Assembly: GCA_013398055.1 (NCBI GenBank) | Contig: VZRS01014569.1 | Coordinates: 292,175 to 356,174, forward strand | DNA: 64,000 nt | From: Ifrita kowaldi | Taxonomy: Eukaryota; Chordata; Aves; Passeriformes; Cinclosomatidae | Direction of reading: 5' to 3' | In this document: positions 49,504-61,100 of the stretch, one piece after another | Layout of the letters: each line of letters opens with the position of its first letter | Numbering within the stretch: position 1 is the stretch's first letter | Notes under the pieces: generated by a model | What the model was told of the DNA's origin: nothing | The model's database searches: none | What the model saw: the letters and a program-made list of their open reading frames with translations, nothing else | Program-made: the position numbers and the translations under genes

Positions 49504-49813
49504 TCGGGTCAGACACGTTTGTGGCTGATGCAAGCCCGCTGTAACAGTGCAGTGCCCAGCGCTGCTCCTGCAGCTGACACGACGCTCACGATCCCCCGCC
49601 CGGTGATCCGCAGCGCAGGGAGGAGGGTGGCAGCTGCGGCATGATGCAGCAGGGATATAAAAAGCTGAGGACTCAGCCTGGAGAGTGGAAGCCAACCTGC
49701 GCCAGCAGCGTGCCGGCATCACCTTTCACCTACATCTGCCGAGCCGCCTTCCCGATAAGAGATTATCTTGGGAAAACAAGCCCTGTCGTGGCTGCTCGCT
49801 CCAGCTGGTCCCG
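49504..49813 (+). promoter_or_regulatory. CpG-rich block with TATA box: candidate promoter
   Basis: I count about 21 CpG dinucleotides in some 310 bp, far denser than the rest of the window and close to the number expected without CpG depletion. Within it TATAAAAAG lies at 49656-49664, so a plus-strand start would fall near 49685-49695. Downstream, GATAA (49754-49758) and TTATC (49763-49767) form an inverted GATA pair with a 4-base spacer. A 67-codon frame from 49641 begins upstream of the TATA box, so it is not the expected product. I found no convincing first-exon donor. It may be the promoter of a gene or non-coding RNA running rightwards, or an enhancer-type CpG island. Confidence 0.4.
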
Positions 49814-52800
49814 GGATCAGAGTTATGTCCTTCTAGGACAGTAACCTAAGCGCAGGAGAGGGGGACCCCATGCCCAAAGCCATCTCCAGTGATAGGGGGA
49901 TCAGAACAGGTTCTCCTAGGGAAAGAGAACCTCTTCCCATTCCCAGTGGTTCCTGAAGTGCTCAGCCCCATTCACCCCTCCAGAGGCTGGCTCCATGCTG
50001 GGGGCAAGCAAAAGCCCAGCTGTCTCAGGCAGGGGACTGATGCTCCTTTACCGAAAAGGGGCACCAGGGAACAGCGCCAGCATGTCAAAAAGCTCCAGTG
50101 GCTTTTTCAGCTCCAATTCCCTGGCTCTCCATCCTGGGAGCAAAGCATGACAGACTCGGGACCTGAGAGCCAGCAACAAAAATCCTGAAAATTCAGAGAG
50201 AAAACATCAGAAATCATCAGCCCCAGAGACAGGTGCCAGAAGCCACCATCAAGAGAATGTCTAGAGCCAAATCTGATCCTGGTTCCATCAAAATGCTCTC
50301 ACTGCCTCTTGTGCTGGATCAGGCTGGGCACGCCTGGTCATAACTGGGTTTTGGTCTCTTCCACATCCTCCGCAGGGCTCAGCTGGCTCCGGCTGATGTG
50401 CTCACTGCAGCTCTGCCATCCTGCAGGATGGAATTCCAAGCTATCAGAAGTGGTGGAGCTAGCCTTTGAGATGTCAGAAAACCGAAGAAGAAACTACTCC
50501 AGCTGTTTATTTGCTGCATTTTTGGTCTGCCTATCTGGGTTCACATTAATGGCATTATAAATTTATTTATTTATTTTGCTATCTATCTTTTTTAAGTCCT
50601 TCTACAACCCTTTGAAGTTATCCACATACTGTCACTATATATACGTCAACACACCAAAACACTGTCACAAGACTCTTGGTTATACAAAAAGCACCAAAAA
50701 CTAGTTTTTTCCCAATGGATAAACCGTATATCAAAGCAGACTGGTATATCTGGCAGGAAAGTCAGAACTCCTTAGAAACATGTTTTCAGGAAGAAAGTGG
50801 GAACATCATTGCAGATATTGCCATCTTTTCCTACCTCATAAGCAGCATGGATTAACAAAGTCAATAAAAATGACCTGGAAACCTAAACTGAAGTGCCTCG
50901 GCCTTGATTTTGATCTTGAAACAACCTGGCCCAAGCTCAAGAATAATTTTTAGTATTTATTTTTAGAACACATTACCTTCAAACCTCCAGACCTGTGTAA
51001 GATACCTTTTCTATTTTTTCCATGAGGCTGAAAACACAATCTGTGAAGTCACGTTTATCATGAGAGACTTGTCCATCATCGCTATCTCAGTAAATACTTT
51101 TCCAAGGAAAGAGTGTTCTTTTCACAGCAGACGTGGGCTTTCCCACCACCTACCACCAGGAAATGCATCATGTCCATATCCAAACATGCCAAAGCCAGCC
51201 TGCTTTTTCCAGAGCGACACCAAAGTTCTGGCCTTGAGTTGACAAAGCCCATTTAACTGGCAACTGTTATTCTCACCAACACAGGGAAAAACTGTGTAAG
51301 AACTCACCCTCTCAAGGCCACGTTTCCTCACAGATGCCAACCTCAATCCACCTGGGTACTCAAGCTGGATGCAAACAGCTTATTGCAAGCAAAAGCTAAG
51401 TGTCTGCATCAACTCTGAGCACACTTTAACTTCATTTGAGGAGGTCTAACCATTCTCAGCTACATTTGGAACACACACAGCTGCCACATGCTTCCCCATG
51501 CAGTTCATGTACCAGAAACACTGCTAGTAAGGACCCGAAACCAAGGGAAATTGCTGGCTTTCCTTGAACCAAAAGAGCTCTATCAGTAGAGATGTGCAGT
51601 CAATGCACCCAAGCTGATATGAGGGCATCCAATCTTCCTGTCTTCTCATGAACACTCAAAAGAGTGTAAAATCATTGAAGACCACACAGGGCATTGGGAA
51701 GGATGAAAGGAGTCTGTTCTCTTCCAACCCTAACACAGCGTAATGAAGCGGAACAAACAGCCCCACTTGTGGGATACTGGGGGACGAGAGAATCTGTGAT
51801 CCTCAACTGCATTAATGTCACCACTTCCTACCACTCTCCTTCTCCACACGCCCTAAGAAAGGGACCTCTGTGAACTGCCTTCTAAATCCAAGCCCTCAAG
51901 CAGGAAGCCCAGAGGCCTGTGATAGTTTATTGTATACTATTTTAAGTGGTTCCTTTGCACTAATGTAGTCCTTTTCATTAGGATGGCCTGGGGCGCATCA
52001 GGCGTAATACCTAAAGATCACAGCTCTTTGTATCTAAAGGCACCAGGAATAACTCTGAAGAATGTGAACCCTCCAAAGACCATGTGATGAGCCTGTCAGT
52101 GAAAGGAATGTTTTTTCAAACATGGTGACACAAAAATCACCAGATGGGATCAAACCCAACCACCACTCTTAGTCCGCATCCGGTTCTCAGATGTTTTGGA
52201 GAGCAGACCCGTGCAGTTGGCAGGAGTGAGAGGACACTCCTGCTGGCACCCATTACTGGCATGCACAAACTATTTGCTGCATTCTCCAGCTTAATTAAAT
52301 CGACAGTTTAAACTAATTCCCCAGCTTTGACTGGTAGCAGCTGAGAAGCTGACACGGCTCCCCTTCTGTCACCCACAGCAAGCATGGCAGCTTCCAGGAT
52401 GCACAGCAAGCAGCTGACAGAAATGACAACATCTACCATGCGAGTTGCATCACTGGGAGATCACCTGCTACAACCTCCAGAGGTCCACTGTACCACAAGG
52501 TCATTGCTTAAACCAATCACTTACTTCCAGGTAGATATATAGACATATTTTTTTATCTCAGATATCTCTGTTCTTGTGGTTTTGCCCCACCACTCTAGCT
52601 AATGGGGGGATGTCTGGATTCAGGGCAAGTTACCAGGTCTTGAGAATGGTCCTTCCCACCTCCAAGACTGAGAAATAATAAAACCTGGATAAGGAAATGA
52701 GGGGAAAAATAAAACAAACACCCACAACATCACATCATGGTTCATTCATTGCTTCAAACAGCTGCAGCAGAAATTCTGCTCTTTTTTTTTGCTGGCTTTT

Positions 52801-53413
52801 CCCTCTTTTTTTCCCTTGCCTTCCACACACATGAAACAAAGCATGGAAGGCAAGGGCCCCTGTCAGCATCTGCTCTGCCCTGACAGTTCAATCCTAAGGG
52901 CCAGCCAGTGTGATGGGCCTCAAACTACAGTCACCACAAGTACAACTGGACAGACAAATCCCTTATCTATGGCAGAGTAATGCCTACTGCAAACTGCACC
53001 ACTGCAAACAGCTTCTCTGACCCTCCACAGCAGGGTCTTGTCCTGACTTCAGTGCATGAATGGCTGGAGCTGCAATAAACCCACTGCGCTGACGAGCATC
53101 CCTTGAAAGCCAAGTGAACCATGACGCTGCCTAAAAGCTTTGGTGTTTCACTCCAGCCCCTGTGACCCCCATTTAAGAAGAAGTAAATAGTTTAAACAAT
53201 GAACTGAAGCACTCAAAATCTGCAGAAAATTTGAAGTAAAAATTTCAGCTTAGCAGCAGAAGGTCTATTATGAACAAAACCAACACAGAATTACAACTGT
53301 ATCTCCTTAGTCATCACTGACAAAATTGAAACACAAAATAAATACGCCATTATATTACATGTACTTTTTATAACTTGTATTGGGATTTTATACCCTATAT
53401 AGTTCCTTTCGGG
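49814..53413. other. Unannotated non-coding stretch
   Basis: No exon, RNA gene or mobile element recognised. It includes a short TTTA-rich run at about 50558-50577 and AT-rich DNA after it. If the block at 49504-49813 is a promoter, its transcript would extend into this region, but no coding continuation is seen. Confidence 0.55.
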
Positions 53414-53747
53414 GACAAACTTTTAAGCAGGGCCTGTTGTGATAGGACAAAGGGCAATGGTTTTAACCTAAAAGAGGGTTGATACAGATTAGATATAAAG
53501 AAGGACATTTTTTGGAATGAAGGTGCTTAACACTGGAACAGGTTCCCCAAAAAGTGTTGAAGCACTGGAAAAAGTTGCCCAGAAAAGCTGTGGATACCCC
53601 ATCCCTGAAAACATTCCCAGCCAGGCTGAATGGGGCTTTCAGCAACTTAACCGAGTTGAAGACATCCCTGCCCACGGCAAGGCGGTTGGACTGGATGACC
53701 TTTAAAGGTCTGCTCCAACCCAAACCATTCTAGGATTGTATGACATT
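53414..53747 (+). mobile_element. CR1 LINE, ORF2 C-terminus and 3' tail, plus orientation
   Basis: It reads from 'acttttaagcagggcctg' through 'gataggacaaagggcaatgg', 'gattagatataaagaagga', 'cactggaacaggttcccc', 'ataccccatccctg', 'caggctgaatggggcttt' and 'cctttaaaggtctgctccaa' to a tail 'ccattctaggattgtatgac'. The first part keeps the ORF2 reading TKGNGFNLKEG, then hits a stop and frame changes. It is a 5'-truncated dead copy. It is longer and more diverged than the one at 48127. Confidence 0.93.
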
Positions 53748-54849
53748 GCCAAACAATCCTGCTAAAGAAGACACAATCATGAAAAATAAACAATTTTCAT
53801 TGTTGGTCCTAAGTACTGCCTTTTCCCACAGCCACCTTAGTACCAGAGCTGGGTGAAGGTTGATTTTAGCTAAGGCTGGTCTCACTAAAAATTCCACCTC
53901 TCTCTGCAGGTGAGTGCAGTTGATCTGGGGACGTCAGCACAGCAGGGTTTCAAGGGCAATGAGGCTCTGCTGGCAGCTGGAGGACAAAGTATTTCTGGCA
54001 GACCTAAAGATGTCAGGCTGCACCAGCAGTAGCAGGAGACCTTGGCTCCGAGGCGCTCTGTCCCACCTGGGAGCTCATGTCCAGAAAAGCCGTGTTTGAA
54101 TAGAGCCTGGTAGAGGATCCAGCTGTCAGAAGCAGGAGGGGAATGACAAACACTGCTCATCTGAGAGAACAGAGTGAGCTGCCTGTGTCAGACCTGCACA
54201 GCTCAGTGGGTATGCAAGGTATGAGGTATGCTGTCTGCATCGTGGAAACAGGGACTTAAGCTAAGGGACAACACTGACACAAGAACAAACGAGCATCAGC
54301 TGGCTATGAATGACTTCAGGCTGCAGCATGAAGGTTCCTTGCCATGCCAAGCTGTGGATGCCTTTCAGCAGTCACAGGGCAGGCAGCCCAATCAGTCTTA
54401 AGATGCAGCTTGATAAATTTGCTAATGAGATTATACGCCTTGGCTGCTCATGAGGCTAAGGAAGAGACCTTCATGATCCATGCAGCATTGCAACCCCACT
54501 CCTCCAAGGACAAAAACTCCCAGAGCTTTCCACTGATTTTTGTTATTTTGGTCAGCACAAGCAAGGCTCCACCACCCTTGTCCACTACCGAAAGCCCTTC
54601 AGATGCATGCTGAGATAAATCCAGCATCTTCTCAATGTATATAGAGAGATGTTATCCCTACCACCTCCCAGTGCATCTCCCTCCCACTGCCCTGAAGTCC
54701 CTTTGCTACATCAGACACTCTAGTTTCTTATTCCCTAAATAATTCCAGCATTTGTTTGGGCTGTCTTTGGAGATTACTGCTCAGTGTTCTTCTAAGCCAT
54801 TTGTTTTCAAAGGTACTCAGATACTTTGCCTGTACCTTTGATAGGTTTC
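53748..54849. other. Unannotated non-coding stretch
   Basis: Between the CR1 and the RTE-like fossil. No exon or RNA gene recognised. A short local repeat of 'ggtatg' words occurs near 54218-54232. Confidence 0.6.
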
Positions 54850-55178
54850 CAGCTTTCAGATCCCTGTGTTTAGATAAAAATTACTTTCAAGTCCAAGATT
54901 CATAGTCCAGCCTTTCAGCTGCAGATTTTCAATGACCAGATCTCAGCTAAGCCAGTAAATGCAGCTGCTGCCTTGCCAACATGTGACACCATTTCCTTCT
55001 GGACATCCCCAGTGGCTCTGATACAACTACCAGGATACACAAATGTATTCATTTCTTGTATTCCACTGCCTTCTAACGTAAGGCTGGACTCAGGAGCTGC
55101 AAGGGTGTCCATGAGAGGGTTTGTATCAGTCAGGGCTGACCCCAGCTCCCTGCAAGGCAGGGAGGTCTCTCCATGCAC
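54850..55178 (-). mobile_element. RTE-clade-like LINE fossil, reverse transcriptase C-terminal region
   Basis: The minus-strand frame 55178-54915 (87 codons, then TGA) contains FVYPGSCI at residues 46-53, RATGDV at 54-59 and GKAAAAFTGLAEIW at 68-81. This spacing follows the segment just after the RT catalytic core in RTE-type and related non-LTR elements: F-x-Y-L-G-S-x-I, G-D/G, then I/V-x-K-A-x-x-A-F-x-x-L-x-x-I-W. Here the usual leucine of YLGS is proline. After the stop the same frame continues with ILDLKVIF-like residues where the family has a K-L-x-I-x-x-x-x-V stretch. The catalytic part is not seen. It differs from CR1. Birds have patchy RTE families (for example AviRTE), so it may be one of these or an older amniote RTE. 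Confidence 0.55.
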
Positions 55179-58100
55179 ATCTGCTGAGGGGTCCCATAGG
55201 CTCCACAGAAAATCTGAGACCCCGGTTTTGCCTTCATACTCTGAGCCAAGCGAAGGGAAAGCCTGTCAGTACACAGGCACGGCTGCAGCACTGCCCCTAC
55301 CTAAGCTGAAATACATCTCACTGGCACTGAGGACTTAGGAGAAAACCTGAGCACAGCTGCTCCAGCCTCTGCAGGAAGATCAGGGACAACCAGCTGGAGA
55401 CAAACCTCAAGCCACCCCAGCACAATAAACCACAGGATATATCCCCTAAAATGCTCCAGCTGCAGCTGGTCAGGAATAACCAGGAGTTCTGCTTTGAATC
55501 CAGATTCCGGTAGCACCCAAGTGTACTCTGGAATATAATGAGTGAGTTTAGACAGGTCTTGCTGTGCATGGCTGGGCTGTCCAAGGTGGAGGTGGTCCAA
55601 TCTCTTGGAGAAGCTCCACCTACAACATCCAGCACGGAGCCCTCCCACCCTTCAAGAAAAAAAACTACAACCAATGACAGCTCCAAAGTGCTGAGGATTA
55701 CTTCGTGTTTGGATAACCATTTGCGAGCAAGGAGCCCTGTGAAAGCACAAGGAAATATGCAAATATAAGGCAAAGCAGAAACATCAGCATCTTATAGAGG
55801 GTTTGCCCTCATTCTATCAAAGCCTGGCAGCAGTGATATGTCCCCTCCTCCAGTAAAGCTGTTGGGATTGTGTCACCTGCTTTAACACACTCTTCTACAT
55901 GCCAGGAGTGCATGAATTTAATTAGTATCCCCATTTCATTTAGATTTTGTATAAAGGATAGGGATGTTTGCAAAGGGAATCCACTTCTCATTTCAGACCC
56001 CTGACCAGGCTCAGCTGGATGGGTATTTATTTAAAACATTATCACCCTCCCTGCCTGCTCATAAGGCAGGGGTTGCTACCATCACAGCATCGCAGGTCAC
56101 AGCAGGCAAGGCTGGCTGAGGCTGCAACCCAAGGCAGCAACCAGGCAGGCTGGGGGCATGATCCTATGCTAAAGTGCTGGATTTGATCTGGAAAATGTCT
56201 GTCTGCATTCCAGGTCAGCACAGCAGAGTGAGAGCACCTACTCCAACATCTGCATCACTACAGGTAATGTGGCTAAAAAAGATAAAGAATTAAATATCAA
56301 GTCAGTGAAGACTTTGCATGTACAGATAAGCTGTAGTACTTAAAAAACAAAAATTTCACTTTAATATACAAAGACTTCCTTTCCCCCTTAAATCTCATAA
56401 GCACAACAGAAGAAAAAAAAATCCATATCCAGAGACTTGCAAATTCCCTATCCCCACACCCAAAGGCATACCAGGCCCCTTCTACAAGCAACCAAGACAA
56501 GCAACCAAGGCATCTCACGTTTGCCTTGGCTTGATCGATACTTAAGATGTCCCAGGAGCCTGTGAAATGCTGAAAAATAAATTAAAATAAAGTTCAGAAT
56601 ACACCCACAGCCACAACCTCTGTAGTTCTGCTGAGGAAATGCAATTGATTTGGGAAGAGTACTAAGGAGGCAGTGGGAAAGAAAAACAGAAAAAAGGGTT
56701 TTTTTCTGCTGAAGAAATTTAATTTTTTCCTGCTTTGGGCTGCACAGCAGAAGGGCTGTACTCAGCAACAGGGGAGTGGATAACGTAACCTCCCGTAAGT
56801 GATATCTGCATCACCCAATTGTGCACTGCCCTCCAAAATGCTGCCCCCTCTTTTCCTGCAGAGAGGCTGCAAATACCATCAGGGAAGTAAAAAATAACGT
56901 TACAGAGGAGGAATAAAACCCAAACGAAACAATGTAGGAACTTCACAGTGCAGGTTGTCGCTCCATCTGAGCAGTTTGAGGTGTACAAAACCCAAGGGAC
57001 GTGGAACTCGGATCCAGCACTAGGAACTCTGAGCTGCCACTCCTGGATGAAGATGCCACCAGCTCTTCTCTGGGGAGGAGCATTTACCTTATCACCAATA
57101 CTTGTGATAATGAAAAATGAATTAAGGACATTGTAAGGAAAAAGAACAGCCTCATATTCTAACAAACAACTTTGCTCACTGAAATTACAATCTCTGTAAC
57201 ATTTTTCTGTGCGCTACTTTTCTGTGTGTGAGCAAGAACGGGTGTTCATCCAGTTTCCAATTCTACACTCTTTAAGCAAAGAAAATACTGAAAAGTATTT
57301 TTTAAATCTTACTGCGTCTAAACCAGCAGTTCATATTGGTAAAGTAACATAAAAAATGTCAGTCAGTTATCACATCCAGGAAATGAATCTAATCAGTTAG
57401 AGTAACAAGACAGACAAAACTTGGCTCCCAAGGATGAAGCTGCCCTTTCTGGGAGGACCCACTCTGTCACCCACAACCTGACCCCCTGCAGCCTCTCAAC
57501 CACATTTTTGGGGATGTCTGATGCCTCTTAATGCTGCTGCCACTGCTGACAAGACTAGTCGCAGGGACTCAGTTTAATACTCTATCCTGGCCCCAATATA
57601 GTGCATGAAAAGGGCTAGGGGCAGGTATATTTTATTAAACAAGTATTGATTTTATACATGCCTTCTGAGGAGATCTAATCAAAATGAATCTAAGATAGGA
57701 GGAATCATGGTGCCATCTGAATCTGAAATTACAATGACAGCTGGTTGACAGAATAAAATGGCAAAACTGAGATGTCCTCTAAAAATACATAGATTTCAAA
57801 TTTCTGGGGGTCTTAGGCTCAGGTAAGCTGTAGGAATATCTCCAGGGAAATGGCAGCTAGCTCACTTCAGCATATTTTTATCACTGTGCTGTAGGTGCTG
57901 GGTGGCTGCCACCCTGCTGAACCCCCTTCATAAATCACTTGGAGATTCTCAAAGAGCAGGTGCCTACTGCAAGATGGGGCATTTCAGGGTTGTCCCCCCA
58001 CTGCCGAGCACTGGTGCAGAGCTGCGGGGCACAAACAGCTGCTGCCACTCGGTCCTGCCCTGGCATGTCCCCTCAGCTGGGAAAGTGCCAGAGCCCACCC

Positions 58101-61100
58101 TGCTGCCACTGGAATTTGGGGGTTTTGAGGAGGGTGAGTGGTGCTCAGCTGCCTGGGAAGCAGTGGGACGCCAGGCTTGGGTAAGTCATGGAGGCAAGGA
58201 GGGGGACACGGGACTGCATTCTTCATGGGTGAAAGAGCAGAGAAAGCACTCTCACTGTTTCTCTGCACATTAGTCAGCACATAGGAACACAAAAACACCC
58301 CAGAGCAAATCTGCTCTGTAGTATTAGGGATTATGACTCAGAGATTTTTATTCCTCTCCCCGTGACTCATCCAGTTCAGCCTCATGGCCCAGATTCAGAA
58401 CAGCCTAACCTTTTTGAGCTCCCTCTGCCCAAAATCCCATTAAATAATTGCCCTTTGCAGTCAGCGGTGAAGAATTCAGGGGATTTTTCCCTTCCTTCCC
58501 CACCAAAGCAGGGGCTGGAGGGAGCGAGAGCTGCGCCCTGGGAGCACGTGCCTGTGACAATGCTCGGCACTGGCAAAGCCAGCACAGCCCCGTGACCAGC
58601 TGTGAGCACAGGCACAGCCCAGGACGGGATAAATGTGATGCTATCCATGGCACAGGGGACAGCTGGCTGCCAAGTGCTTCCCGGGAGGGGCCGGGCTGCA
58701 GTTTTGGAGAGGTGGCAGTCATTTACCAGTCACAAGAAGGTGACAAGATTACAAGAAGCATTTGGAAAGGACCCAGTTTAACTCCTGGGATGGGTTAGAG
58801 TTTGCTGCGAAGGAATCCAGAAGCAAGACGGTGGGGCTACATGAGAGATTTCAAGCTAGGAAAACTACCCTACGTGTCCTCTGCACTTTCTGCATCACTC
58901 ACTGGTGATGAAAGATTCCTCAGAGAACGAGGCCCCCAAAAGCATCCTGGGCACCCTCCCACTCTATTCACAATTTTTAGAGGAAAAGGATCTGTAGCTG
59001 CAGAACAAGGGGAAAAACATTATCCTGCAGAGGATGTAGCTAGGGCAGCCCCATCCCACAGCCAGGATCCCCAGCACAAAGTGATCCGGGCTGGGCTGAA
59101 CCAAAAGAGTTTCGTGGCCCCTTTGTGTTGGGATAATAATAGCAGCAGATGAATTCCACATTTCAAACAAGGGTAAAATATTAAACAGAGCCTCTGCAGA
59201 GAGATTAGGTGGAATAAGAAAACAATAAATCCTTATGTTCTTGGACTTGAACTGATTGGCACGGAAAGCCAGGGAGTGGGGCCTCCTTTCCCCCAGAACC
59301 ACCACAGTGCCCTGCATAACCAAGTGCTTTGGGGTTCAGCAGCTTGCCCAAAGGATGAGGACTACAAAATATAGAGTACAGAAAAAGCTGAGAAGCCTTC
59401 ATCCAGGTCCACTCCAAAATCACTACATTCCCAGGCTGGCAGACACCTGTGAGGTCCCTGCTTGTGCTACCCCACTCAGACCAGAAAGACACTGTAAGGG
59501 CACTCAAGCGTGAGATGTCAGGTGAGAAGCACTTCTTACCTCCTCTTGCCTCTCACGTCAATGAAACAGGGTGAAAAAGTAGCAAAGAAATTGTTTTCCC
59601 TTACAGAGCTGTATGGGGAGAAGTTACAAAAGCATGAACCCTTTTCCAGGCACCTACAGAAATTATTTTAAGTCTGAAAACCAGAAATAAAGATTAGTAA
59701 AGGCAGGAATAAGAATGAAGATGTGGAACCTCTTACCTAGTTTGTTTTTTTTTTTTTGCTTAAGGCTGTTTCTGTTCTGCATGCTCTAGAGGAAGGCACT
59801 GACTCCTAGTGCAGTCTTCAACCTTTCCACAGACCCCTTCGAAGCTGAGGTTCTCACCTCCCAACCTAGCCTGGAGGCAATCTCACACTCCTCCTGTCCA
59901 CCTCACCTCTCAGTACCACTCTGCATGAGACAGACATACAGTTTCAGCCAAAAGACTGAATATCAACAATTGAGATTCCATCTAAATACCCTCTTCTTTT
60001 AAAAACAGCTTTTAGATTAATGACTTAAGACAACTGAATTTACTATATGGAGGCCAACCCAAGCTTCACCGATGGATGTTGATGTCCTGTGGGGCAGCAA
60101 GTAAGCTAAAAACTAAACTTTCATGTTTAAAATCACACCCTGTAAAGAGTATTTTTGCTGTGTGCAAAGGATTCAGTAAAACTAATTGGTGCAAAGCGAC
60201 TCCCATACCCTGCAGAGGGAAATCTACCCCGACACAGCCACATTATCTGTTAACAATGCCTCATTTTGCAATAAACCCCAGCTATAATACTGCACCATAT
60301 CGTGGGAAGATAAGCATAACTAGTGCCAGGGCTGTTCATGCTTCCAGTTATCCTTGACAGTGATATAAAGAACACAACTATGAATAACATTTGCTAGAAA
60401 GAGCTCTTAAATGTACTTAAGAGTTTCTAAACCTTATTTCCTTATCCAGATTATTACATCCCTTATGTAAGCCCTGGTGACACTGAAAATTAAGTCACCT
60501 GTCTAGAATAAAAGTCACCTCACCCTTATGCAACCACAAGTCACCTACATCAAGGGGGAAGGCAGCAGGAGGTACTGACAGAAGGACGAACACTGACTCC
60601 AAAATGACAAACAAGAGCTGGGATAAGACAGGCAGCAAGTGACAAAATGAGGAGAGAAGGTATTTACAGCTGTGAATCACACATTTCCCCAGACATCTTT
60701 CCATTAATGATGAATATCATAATTTCCCTAAATAATGCAAGGAAAATTAGTTTAATCATTTAAAGACATCATCAATAATAAATGCGTCAGCTCCAGATGC
60801 TAACCCCGCCGTTCCTCCATCCTCAGGGACTGCTTTAGGGAAAAGAGTAAGACTGCTGTCACTTTTTAATTTTGGAAAGATGCTTCAGTATCAGAGTCAG
60901 CAGAACGAAGGAAGTACCCGGGACCGAGGACTGGCAGTCTGAGCCCCTGCTCGGTGTAAAAGCTCTTTGCACCACGGCTGCCATTCCTGTGCGATAAAGC
61001 AGCAATCAAAGTGCTGTTCTTGTTTGCTCAGGTGAAGTGCTTACAGCAGAGGTATGCACCGAGATAGCTGGGGGCAGATAAGAGCAGAGCCCGTCTCACC

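Noticed and set aside
55318..55773. 151-codon minus-strand frame upstream of the RTE-like fossil
   Set aside because: Considered as the upstream RT domain. I could not find the catalytic FADD/YADD motif or other RT blocks, so it was not added to the element.
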